Shown piece by piece: positions 47,301 through 57,621 of a stretch of DNA of 64,000 nt (position 1 is the first letter of the stretch; the number at the start of each line of letters is the position of its first letter). Origin of the DNA: Leidyana gryllorum EB-2025a (taxonomy: Eukaryota > Apicomplexa); NCBI GenBank assembly GCA_048772705.1, contig JBLWGC010000205.1:1-64000 (forward strand), in the 5' to 3' direction. The notes beneath the pieces were generated by a model. The model searched no databases. It was given only the letters and a program-made list of their open reading frames with translations, and was not told the origin of the DNA. The position numbers and the translations under genes were made by a program.

Positions 47301-50300
47301 GGCCGTGGCGGCTGCCCCGAAACCTTTGACCGCTCGTCAGATCTCTGAGCGCAGTCGTCGTGAGCGGGCAGCACAAGCCGCCCAGCAACAGGCCGAGTTG
47401 GAAGCCGCGTTGGAGAAGATCGGAGAGACCGCTCTGAATGCCCTGCAGCCCACGGCGCGGGATCAGGAGCTGTTTTACGAGATGATGCAGCCCGCGGTGG
47501 TCCCTGACGCCCCGTTACCTCAGCTTCCCGAAACCTCCGACGTGGAGGACGAAGAGGGAGCGGAGGACGACGGGACTTCGGGTGCTGAACGTCGGGAGGA
47601 GCCGGACGAGGCTGGCGAGGAAGCCGAGGATGAGGCTGAGGAGGAGGAAGACGATGAAGAGGAAGAGGAGGACGACAATGCGATGGCCGAGGAGGGCGCT
47701 GCGAGTGACATGGATGACACTGTGGCGGCTGCTGTGGCTGGACGGAAGGCGGCTCCGAGTGGTGGCACTATGGCTGACAGCAACGAGACAGAGCCTGAGA
47801 ACGACGGAAGTGGTGGTGCGCCCGGTGGCTCTTTTCTGGGTACCAAGGGCACTTCTTCTTTGGCTTCTGGGAGCATTGTGGTTCCCACCGTGGGTGATGA
47901 GGCTGGAGAAGGGTTGCACGGCGGGAGTCCTGGGCTGCCTGTGGCGACGAATTTGCCCCCGGCTGAGCAGTTGGTGAAGGTAAAGGACGAGAAGAAGGAT
48001 CGGATTGCGTTGGATATGATGACTGATGGAGGGGGTGATCTGCCGACGGCGTCAGCTTCGTCTCACAAAGAGTACATTCCGCATAAAGTATTGGTGTTCA
48101 CCCAATTCCAATTGGTATTGGACGAGTTGGAGCGTTATTGTCAGTACCGCGGGTTCAAATATCTGCGGTTGGATGGAAGTACCAACAAAATGATTCGAGA
48201 ATTGGACATTCGGGAGTTCAACTCGCCCCAGAGTACTCATTTGGTGTACCTTATCTGTACCCGGGCGGGTGGTGTTGGTATCAATTTGGTGACGGCTAAC
48301 CATGTGGTATTGTACGATGAGGATTGGAACCCCTTTATTGACCTCCAAGCTATTGATCGCGCACACCGTATTGGCCAAAAGAGGGACGTTCACGTCTGGA
48401 AATTAATAACTGAATGGACTGTGGAGGAACGTATGGCTTTCCGACGGATGCAGAAGCTAAAGTTGGACAAGTTGCTGATTCAGGCCAATGCCGCCGCTGG
48501 AGGCGGTCCCAATGCTGCAGCAGCCGAGTCTGCAACAATGGCCGTGCAGGAAGAAGCGTCAGCGCTGGTCGATGACGGTGCTGCTGCGACTGATGAAAAG
48601 TTCAGTGTTGAGGAAATACATCGTCTGATTCGTCACGGACGTACCGCAATTCAAAAAGTCAGTGGCGAAGATGAGAGGCTGTGGGACAAACCTCTGGAAG
48701 AGGTCTTGGAGAGAGAACGACGAAACCTTCCGGTCATCAGCGAAGAAATTGAAGGCGATCTGATGGACGAGGACGACTTTGAGGATGAGAATGGTGAGTT
48801 TTGTGGTTCGACGTCGACGTCGACAGCAACCAATGACTCCGTTTGGGTCGACCTCCCTTTGCAATCACCGTCCACTGATACTACTGCTGTCCCTTCCTCT
48901 CCCCGTCCGTCGAGCCCCAATCTTCAATCTCCGTTACCCCCTTCTGACGATAACCATCTTTCTGCAGTTCCTGGGAAACAGCGTGTGTCTCTCGTGGAGG
49001 CTTTGGAGCCCGAAGATCGCGAGATATGCAACGGTGGAGGTCCAGGCGGTGCCGGCGACGAGAATGGCGGTTATATACGCGGTGTCAGTGGGAGCGGAGG
49101 CCCGATTATCGGGAGTCGCACGACTTCAACCGATGAAGTGGATGACACTGACGCGGACGGAGACGACAACGAGACGACGGCAGCTGCGGCCGGGAAGAAG
49201 AAAGCGTCTCCGTCGGGTGGGAGCAGTCGACTGAATGCCACCACCAAAGAGGACAGTGATATCAAGAGCCCTCACGTTGAGATTGAGGCGGAGAGTGAGA
49301 TAGTGGACGAAAAGGCGCGTCTCTTGGATCAGAAACGAGCTACGAGGCGGTTACGGAGACGGCAACCGATGGCCTTCCAGCCGGCGAGTGTGGAACCGGT
49401 TAAACCTCGGGTTGAGCGGAAGATCATTCACGACAAAAAGTGTTTCCGATGCGGCAGCGGAGTGAATCCCGCCGACGAGAGCGCCGATCCATTGGTTCCC
49501 TGTCATCGGTGTCCAAAGGTTTACCACAAAAAAGGGTGTCTCGGAGTGGATGAGTTACCCAAGAAGACTTGGACTTGCAGTTGGCACGAGTGCTGTCTCT
49601 GTTTCCGAAAAGGCAGTCAAGCCGGAGGTCTCTTGATTCACTGTGCAGAGTGTCCAACGACATTCTGTTTCGACTGTTTCCCTCCGGAATACCGTCGCTA
49701 CAATCCGCCGGCCACGTACTACGCGGACCTCACCAAACGCGGGTATCCCGCGACAGCCGAGAAACTGGTCCTCTTTCTGTGTTCGAGATGCAAAGCGCTC
49801 AAGGAACAGGCGAGGAGACGGTTGCTGAGTCGTCAACAATTGGAAGCTGAAGCCAAAAAGAGAAAGGAAGCCAACCTGAAAGCCCGAGTGGACGCCCAGA
49901 AGGCAAAGGAAGATCAGATCGGCGGCAACACGAGTAAAAGTGGCACGGGATCTGCTGGAGGCGCCGGAGCGGGAGGGTCTGGAAAACAATCGGCTGATCA
50001 GCGTCGCGAATTCCAACAGCGAAAAAAGAAGATCGATGACATCGATCGTCAATTCAATACCGAAATTCGCGCCGGATATGAAAAGCTGTTCCCTCCCGAA
50101 TTCCTGGCAGCCGTGGTGGAGAAACGCAACGTGTTGGTCAAACAACACGAAGCAGCGACTGCTGCCGCTGCTCTGCCCACAACAACGGCCACCGACGATC
50201 AACCAGCCGCTGCTGCACAGCCGGCGGCCAATACAAAGGATGACAGTCCGGAGGCAGCCGCGGCGACTGGAGGAGACGCCAACGGGGCTGCTGGCAGTGT

Positions 50301-52135
50301 CACTGCCACCAATGGTACTGCCACCAATGGTACTGCCACCAATGGTACTGCCACCAATGGCACTGCCAATGTCACTGGAACAGATGGGGGGTCTCCAGCA
50401 GCTGGAGGGAATGTCAATTTGGGCGGAAGTCAGACGTCTCTGCCACCATCAAAGCCTGTTGGCTCGTCAAAGGCACAGACTGTAAAATCGCCCGGCGAAT
50501 TCCTCAAGTTGTGTGAGAACTGTCATCTCCCCGGCCACGACAGTGCGGCCTGTCCGTTTGTCTCTGAGACTGAGAAGAAGAATATGGCGCCTCCGACGCC
50601 CACAGCAGTAACGGGAGGAGCGGCGGAAGGTGCAGAAGAGGATAAGGCCGGAGAGAAACTGCGAGGCGGTCCACCGAGTACCAAGCGGTTGATCAGATCG
50701 TTTTGTCCAAAGTGTGGTGTGAGTTCTCGCAACCACTTCCGACGTCACTGTGATCTGCTGACGACCGAAGAACTCGAAGAGGTGAGTACACAATTGTGAT
50801 TTATACACAAACTATCATTTATTTGCGCAGTACGAGAAACGTCGCGAGAAGACTCAGGTCTTTATAAAGCTTCTACAACAAGCTCAGGGTGTGGATTTGG
50901 ATCAGACGTCGTTCCGAGGGGTCAATTTGGTCGCGAATTTGGAGGGATGTCGTCGCGCTTTGCAGCGGATGGCTGATGATGTGGTCAACAAGTGTCTGAC
51001 AGAGGCCGAGTTGGGCGACTGTGTCGCAGGACCCGCGGCCACAGCTGCCGCTTTGGGTCCCATGAAGGCCTATTTGCAGAACGGAGGCAGTCTGAGTGGT
51101 GCCTTTGGGGCGGTGGCCGGATCAGTGAAGCGAAAGGATGGAGATCGCGCCCCGTCGCGCAGGAAACGGTCGCGAATGGACTCGGCAGGAATGGGAGGCG
51201 CCGCTGGAAGCCCCGACGGAGGGGATAATATAGAGCAGACGGGCGGTGATACCGATGATCCGAGTTATGTAAGCCATCGGGAAGATGAGGGGAACGATGA
51301 ATACTTCATCCTTCTTCAGTCGCCTCGCAAGAAGAGCCGCGTGGCCAACGGCGAGGGCATCGGAGGCGCTGATCGTAGTGGTGATCAGGGCGACGACGGA
51401 AGTGATGTCAACGGCGGCCAAGCCTCCAGAGCTCCCAGGAGACCCAGACGAGCCAATCCTCGAGTAAACTTCCGCGACCTCGAAGCCTCCCCAGTCGAGG
51501 ACGACAATGCGTCCATGGAAGACGGACCCAGTGAACCCGAAGCAGTCCCCGGAATAACCATAGATTTGCGCAAGCAGGCCGTATCACCCAGAGTGTCAGC
51601 TCAGCAGCAGAGCCAAATGGCCGCGCGCCGAATGAGTGGCGGAAGCCCTCACCTCATGCCGCAGTCACACGGGAGAAGACCCAGCATGGATAGCGGTGCT
51701 GCGGCTGGACCCCAAATCGACTTGAATGGCAGAGGCCCCACCTTTAGCTCTATCGGCCCACCAAGAATGCCACCAGTAGGAGCTGATCAGTCCCGCTTGC
51801 CACCCTCCAGATGGCATCACGGCCCAGGCGTCGCTGCAGCTGGATTGAACCCGCCCCGAATGAGCGTCGCTGCAGCGGCACAAATGATGGGAGCTCACCA
51901 TGCCGCAGCAGCATGGGGCTATCCTCCGAGTGCCGCAGCAATGATGAATGTTCCTCATAGAGGATATTTCCCAGCTCCAATGATGGCCCCTCCCGGCCAG
52001 CAATGGCCTCCACAACTAACATATGCCCAGCAACAAGCAGCTGCTGAGATGTGGCGTGCTCAGCAACAGTATGCTGCAGCAGCAGCCGCTGCTCAGCAAC
52101 AGCACCATGGGCCGCCTCCGCGAGGACCTTCTTAG
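44391..52135 (+). CDS. SNF2-family chromatin remodeller with multiple PHD fingers
   Basis: Four exons (44391-44451, 44491-44582, 44635-50781, 50831-52135) sum to 2534 residues; one exon is over 6.1 kb. N-terminal PHD-type zinc fingers: NWCDICRDL...CITEGCGKKFHEDC (about 8-55), VLCDGCANSAHLRC...WFCTEC (about 183) and ICYVCQKGGKLLGCDFCEQAFHPRC (about 255). ATPase lobe 1 has LKSYQIIGVGWLL, DEMGLGKT (about 490) and DEAHRIKN. Lobe 2 has VLVFTQFQLVLDELE, TRAGGVGINL and RAHRIGQ. About 385 residues of Pro/acid-rich sequence split lobe 2 between KLVVLDKLLTQL and HKVLVF. A further Cys/His-rich PHD-like block (about 1650-1770) and a CCHC-like knuckle (CENCHLPGHDSAAC) follow, then a long disordered tail. 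It should slide or evict nucleosomes. ISWI and CHD/Mi-2 are both possible; no chromodomain is evident. Confidence 0.9.
45711..45720. promoter_or_regulatory. palindrome core CACACGTGTG, copy 5 (SNF2 coding exon)
   Basis: It lies inside the large exon, in the linker between the PHD fingers and the ATPase domain. Confidence 0.35.
50302..50361 (+). repeat. 15-bp tandem repeat in the SNF2 gene
   Basis: Four copies of a 15-bp unit (actgccaccaatggt, the last with one change) encode a repeated TATNG motif in a disordered part of the remodeller. The near-perfect identity suggests a recent expansion. Confidence 0.9.
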
Positions 52136-52247
52136 TTCACAAGCAGACATCACTTTTGGTACTACTGATAGATCAGTTGAAGGGAAAGAGTTAGAACTTC
52201 TCGCCAACTTATGAATAGATTCGAACTTTGATGACGATTGAAAAAAT

Positions 52248-55200
52248 ATGATTGAGCCCTGGTTACATGAAGCGTTGGCTCCATGTGTGTCGGTGGTCAC
52301 TTCCGACGCCATAAAGAACAGGTTGGGCAGAAGAGTGACTTTGGCGGACCTTATTCGTCCTTTTTGTGGCCTATCATGTTTCACAAGCTATCGTGATCCA
52401 AATGCCCCCCCTTCTCCCGTCAATCTATGTGGCTTCGAGATTACCGAGGGCCATTTAGGGGCAGAGCAACGGGACGCACACACGTGTGCTTTGCTGACTG
52501 CATCTGCTCCTCACAAGTTTCTTACCGCCCCCAGTTCACAGCCACCTCCCGAATCATCCCCTGTGTCCCCTGCCCCGTCGGCAGCCAGATATTCGGCTGC
52601 TGCCAAGCTGACAAACACAGTGTTGCAATCCAGTACGGCCTATGACACACCTTATAATTCAGTGCTTCATACACGACGGCTGGAGATGCATCGCTGGGTC
52701 CATGGGGAGTTGGAGACTCCAGAGGTGCTGGAAATCCACTGGGACACGTTAGTGACGCGCGCGGCACGCGACTACATCGCTGTCGTCATAGCAGTTGACG
52801 CCGAGGAGCCTGATATTGTGGCTGCAGTGTCTCAACTCGCTCATGGGGTGGATCCGAGCAAGAGTCGATTTCATCTCGTAGTTGAATGGGTGGATAATCC
52901 GTTGGCACATTCGCGCGCGCAGCAGGCGCTTGAAACACTGGAAAAGATTTATCCACCAGAGACTTGTGCATTTGTTCGCATTAGTCCACGATCGTCGTCC
53001 GAAGACAGCAGCGAGAGCAATCCAAGATACCAAGCGTATAGGCCTTTCAATCCCGAGGCTCTACAGTTGGCCGCTGCCAAGTTGCGAGAGCCGAATGGAA
53101 CTTTGGCCGGGCCTCTCGCTCGATCGTGCCTTCCGTGGAGTTCATATGATGAGTCGTCAGAGTTTCTGCTGACGCCGGAGAGTTGGAAGTCGCTGGCCGC
53201 TTTGGGTGCCAAGCTGCAGGACTGTTTGGTTCGCATGACGATCGATCGACGGTTGCGAAAGCTTGAGGCTGCCAGTCGGCAACAAAAGAAGGGGTTCAGA
53301 TCTCACGTTCGTAACTATCTGGGGTTGGCCACCGCTTGGCAGCGAGGGCCAAAGACCTCTCAGAATGACGCTGACAGCGATGAGAGCGGCAGTGTGGCTC
53401 AAAGCAGCTCTCCAGGGCAGACGAGCCGTGCTGGAGGTACATTTGGCGTAAGTGTGTATATAATGTGGCCTTCTTCGCTACCGTCTTTCCCGACTCCCCC
53501 ACCCCCAATCTTCTGCACACGTTGTAATGGCCCAACAGCAGCTCACTTTTGCAGTCTGTCACTTGCGGCTCGGCGACTGTTACTTTTGGATCAAAGATTA
53601 CGAGAAGGCCGCCACCACTTATCGAGCTGCGTTGAGTGACTATAAACACGACAAGATTAACGAAGATGGAGCGCAATGCGCTCTCGGAGCCGCAATAGCC
53701 ACAGCACTGAATCCATCGGGATTCATCGGAGACGCTTTGGAGTCTTTGGAAGTGGGAATGAAAATGGCTCCGAGATCGTCACACGTAGGTCACTCCCCAA
53801 AATGTCACCTCGATGTCAACTGTGCACAGCTTATGGGGACTCTCAAAATGGTATTCGTGCGTTTGTGCATTGCTCAAGCAGCAAAGGAACTCGGGAGAGA
53901 GCACTTTGGAGAGCAGACACTGGACATGGCTTTGAGGCACCTGGAGTACGGGTGCCGCAAACTGCTGGAGGATGCCGAGGCCCAAAGCATTGACTCGTCC
54001 GACCCGCTGCGGATGGTAAGTATTGGGCGACGACGGTTCACCGGTTGTCATCTTTGACAATATTCACACAGAAAGCGGCCTACGCCCGGCGAGGGATTCA
54101 ACTGGTCGGAGCGTCAATGGTTCTACAGTGTGTGTCCACTTTACTGCTGGCGTACACTGATTTGATTCGGGGCCGCAGGTCGCCTGAGACCATTCGACAC
54201 GATATCGTGGCCTTTTTGAACCGATGCTTCCCTCCCCGAACAGCCAACGGACCTGTGAGGGTTCTCGGTGTGGCGTCAACATCTCCAAAAGGCTCGCCAG
54301 TGCGGAGAAACAGAGCGTGTTTGCCGTCGCACTTCCGCCGCTGCTACCGACAACAGATCCACGTTCTCTTCAAAGCCGCACTGGCGTTCGAAAAAGCCGG
54401 AGTTCTCGGATGGGCCACACGCTGCTTTGAAGTCCTCTTAGTCCATTCGTTGAGTCTGGGAGTGATCACTCAGCCTCCCTGTTGGCTCGCCACGCGAGGA
54501 TACGGACAATGGAGAGGTGGTATAGTGGCTTTGGAAAGCGCTCTTCCCGCCGACTGTCCCGAGCACTTAGTGCTCCCAGAATTAACGCTCAGCATTCTCG
54601 GAAGCTTAGATGGCAAACCGCGCCCAGTTGCCAGACTCCGAGATCGACTGTCTGAAGCTCACAGAAATAAGGTCGAGTTGCGACTGCCCTTCGCCGTGCC
54701 GCTCATTTGCTCAGTGCAATGGCTCAGACGACGTAAGTATGCAGCTCTCATCTCCAATCTGGAGACCTTCGAGCGCGAAATGAAGCCGCTCCTTCCGCGA
54801 TTCGGACACACCGGCGTAGCTATCGCTCCGGTCGCGACAGCCACACGGTATCAACTGCAGGGCGCGAGCAACGCCTTCGTTCAATTCGACAACACTCTTC
54901 CGCCCTTCGAGCATTTGGTCAAGAAGGGCGATACACAGAGCACCAGACAGCAGTGGCATAACTTGGCTAAACAGCTCGAGAAAGAGGCCACCAGCACCTG
55001 GAAAGGTGATCACGGAGAATGTGCAGAACTTCCAGCGGGAATCGAGACAGAGTTCGCCTGTGTTCTGTTCAACCCGTTGGATGGCATCTCTCTCGCCTGT
55101 ACCAACTTGGAGCTCGTCGCAACCGACAATGTATCACGCTCACGCCCAGTGAACTTTCATTTGGGACCGAAAGAAGCCAAAGTCATTCGATGCCCCTTCA

Positions 55201-56157
55201 AGAGCCCCGAAGATGTACCCGAATGGTCGCTCAGCCGTCTACGACTCCGCACCTGTGATGATGTGATTGTGTGTGATCATGTCTTATCCGACACTGCTCG
55301 TGACGACGGAGGCGGACTCTTCTTTCCGGATGAAGGAGCCTCACCGAAGCGAGAATTGGAAGTCTCAGAGCTGGCAAAGTCGGCAGCCAAATTGATCTCG
55401 TTGTGGGAGGGCACCCCAACCACGGGAAAGCTGTTGAACAAGATGTACAAAAGTCCAAAGCTGATTCCCCCCACTCTCGAGTTGTTTGCTGACACCAGTG
55501 ATCGTGTGACGGAGATATATTGTCACGAGCTTCGAAAACTGCGAGTTCGTGTGAAAGCGGGCACAGCCTCTCTGTCGAAGGTAGTCGTGGGGGTCAACTC
55601 GAGTTCGTTCCTGTTGGAAACCGGTGATGGTGCGTTCGAGTCATACATGGTGATGGAGGCAGAGGGGAGTGAGGTGGCAGAATTTACATTCGGCCTATAT
55701 AGGTGAGCATATCTTGGCGCGTTACAAAAGTGTGTGCACACACAGTTTGGCCGGCGGTCGCCACGGGATTCGGTTTGTAATAATGTCATTGACGGAAGAT
55801 CCGCGTGTTCGTTTGACCGGAGTGGATGTGATGATGACTGTGAGCGGTTTGGTTGATGCTGATCGGCCGATTGAGGTGGGAAGTAGTGGGGTTACGACGT
55901 TGTGTTTGACAAATTTATCACCGGACATCAAGTTGGTTGCCCGGCAAGCGATTTGTAAAGAGGGTGGTTGGTTTGTGTCTGATAGAGTGGTGATAGAGGG
56001 GTTACAGTGGTGGCGGGCGGTAGTAACACGCGGCACGGAAAAGGTTGAATTGTCAGATGAGAGTCCAAGATTGGAAGCGTTAAGGCTTGTTTACCGTGCG
56101 AGTGCTAAAGTTGGCTGGATAGTGGAAGAGCCCCGTCGGTTGCTGATATTGTGCTGA
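52248..56157 (+). CDS. TRAPPC8: TRAPPC8/Trs85, TRAPPIII-specific subunit
   Basis: TRAPPC8 directs the TRAPP complex to act as GEF for Rab1/Ypt1 in Golgi traffic and autophagy. The start MIEPWLHEALAPCVSVVTS is followed by LADLIRPFCGL and YRDPNAP, as in the family. Next come VLEIHWDTLVTRAARDYIAVVIAV, the FRSHVRNYLGLATAWQRG block and then TPR-like CHLRLGDCYFWIKDYEKAATTYRAALSDYKHDK, which is the best match. The C-terminal half is beta-rich and Ig-like (NPLDGISLACTNLELVA; LRVRVKAGTASLSKVVVG), ending LLILC. Introns read near 53448-53538, 54016-54071 and 55701-55748; two more intron-like segments (53785-53829, 54255-54356) are in frame and stop-free, so they may or may not be spliced. A palindrome copy lies at 52479-52488. 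Confidence 0.82.
52479..52488. promoter_or_regulatory. palindrome core CACACGTGTG, copy 6 (TRAPPC8 5' coding region)
   Basis: It lies about 230 bp after the TRAPPC8 start codon, within the first exon. Confidence 0.35.
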
Positions 56158-56172
56158 GTTTATCTCCAAAAA

Positions 56173-56436
56173 ATGGGAACGATCATGGTTGGACTATTAT
56201 ATGAGCGAACAATGTCATTGGCAGGCGTGTTACTGGCGTTTATTGGAGCAATGTACAGTTGTATGGAATTTTTCTCGATGATACCATCATCGACGGCATC
56301 AAATCACCCAAAGATGGTTGCGTTTGACTGGCAGAAGGAGTTTCAAATGGCTATGCAGCCGGAACATATTGCAGAAGGACCAAGTTGCACCCACACCCAA
56401 ACACACGGCGGAGAATGTTGCTGTGGAAGCGGATAG
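56173..56436 (+). CDS. small single-pass membrane protein, unknown
   Basis: An 87-residue frame starting MGTIMVGLLYERTMS, with one hydrophobic span (LAGVLLAFIGAMYSCMEFF) at about residues 17-36, then a polar stretch ending in a cysteine cluster (ECCCGSG). It starts 15 bp after the TRAPPC8 stop and overlaps the next start by 22 bp. The hydrophobic helix and the C-terminal Cys triplet look purposeful (a possible palmitoylation site), but no family was recognised. It could instead be an unrecognised 5' exon of the next gene. Confidence 0.5.
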   Translation: MGTIMVGLLYERTMSLAGVLLAFIGAMYSCMEFFSMIPSSTASNHPKMVAFDWQKEFQMAMQPEHIAEGPSCTHTQTHGGECCCGSG

Positions 56437-57371
56437 TTGTGATAGCGGCATTGTGTTCGGATGCGGCGTTAGTGAATGACAGAGAAGGCGACAAAGCCGC
56501 TTTAGATCGGCTTGAGCGTTTGCGTCAGGCTGAATATCTGGCAGCTGGTGTTGAAGGAGACGACGCTTCATGGGTTGGAAAGACTCCAGACCCGTGGGCT
56601 GAAGAAGATTTGGCGCAACTGGGTCCAGCGTTCGCGTGGATTGGTCGGGATCCGGCTTTAAGAAATGCAGCACACACTGATGCATTGTTTAATATTAGTC
56701 GCACTGAGCTCCAATGGACGACAGCTCCACTGGTTGAGATGTCCTTCTGGAAACTAATAGCGATGACATACGAAAGAGTGAAATATATCTATTATAACAA
56801 CGTGTTGGAGTTGGGTACTCGAGTGCCGAGCGATCGACGAATGGGTCTGAGGATGCATAGAATCGTTGAGGGAGGCTGCAGAGCAGGGAATCCCCCACCT
56901 TTCGAACAGCACTTGGCAGAGCGACTCAACTGGGCAATGCTCTTCGTGTTACCCCTACGCCAACTTTTATATTCAGATCTCACTGGTGCCTCAGCGCAGT
57001 CCACCTGGATGACAAAGCGAGGCAGAGAGGCCAGAATGTCCGATCCTTCTATTCCATACAGCACTATTCTGTCACATCGCTACAGCTCTCCCGTATTCAA
57101 GCAGCACGGACGTCCCAGACACTGGGGATCGCTCAGTCAATTAGCCTTCTTCAAACATCAACTCGATCAACTTGACAAAATTTCACCCTTCGGCCGGCAA
57201 CTGATGCCTCTCTACAACATATTCTACCCGTCCAAACTGACTGGAGCCGACCAGCGACAACCTCATTACCACATACGTACCTGGGAGAACGATGACTCTA
57301 GCGATCTGTACATTAGGGTGCTGAACCTGGTGGCCGTCTGTCTGGCCGAACATGACGCCCTCGCTGACTAG
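56415..57371 (+). CDS. secreted or lumenal protein, unknown
   Basis: A 318-residue single-exon protein from ATG 56415. The start MLLWKRIVVIAALCSDAAL is a signal peptide; an in-frame upstream extension has no ATG. The mature part is hydrophilic, with a helical acidic start (DKAALDRLERLRQAEYLAAG) and Trp/Tyr-rich segments (AFAWIGRDPALRNAAH, YERVKYIYYNNVLELGTRVP, GRPRHWGSLSQLAFFKHQLD). No membrane span or repeat and few cysteines. No family recognised. It overlaps the preceding small ORF by 22 bp. It is a good candidate for a lineage-specific secreted protein. Confidence 0.65.
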   Translation: MLLWKRIVVIAALCSDAALVNDREGDKAALDRLERLRQAEYLAAGVEGDDASWVGKTPDPWAEEDLAQLGPAFAWIGRDPALRNAAHTDALFNISRTELQWTTAPLVEMSFWKLIAMTYERVKYIYYNNVLELGTRVPSDRRMGLRMHRIVEGGCRAGNPPPFEQHLAERLNWAMLFVLPLRQLLYSDLTGASAQSTWMTKRGREARMSDPSIPYSTILSHRYSSPVFKQHGRPRHWGSLSQLAFFKHQLDQLDKISPFGRQLMPLYNIFYPSKLTGADQRQPHYHIRTWENDDSSDLYIRVLNLVAVCLAEHDALAD

Positions 57372-57621
57372 CAGCAGCCCCAACCAGCAGCAGGCAGAGA
57401 GAAAGGTGAAGAATCAACATCAATGCCACCACAATCGTACGAACAAAGTGTGGAATCGTGAAAATGCTCACACTTTGCTTCGACCGCCTGGAGACAGCTC
57501 TGCTCCCACTCTCCTTGCGGCCGCCATCAAATCCTCCGAGCTCCAAAATTAAAACGCTTTCAAGTTGACACGTCATTATCCCAACAGCAGCAGCAGCAGC
57601 CAACGAACTCTTTCTTTTACA

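Noticed and set aside
57313-57603. Minus-strand 96-residue frame with a hydrophobic segment
   Set aside because: It starts with TTG and overlaps the end of a better plus-strand gene; no signal supports it.
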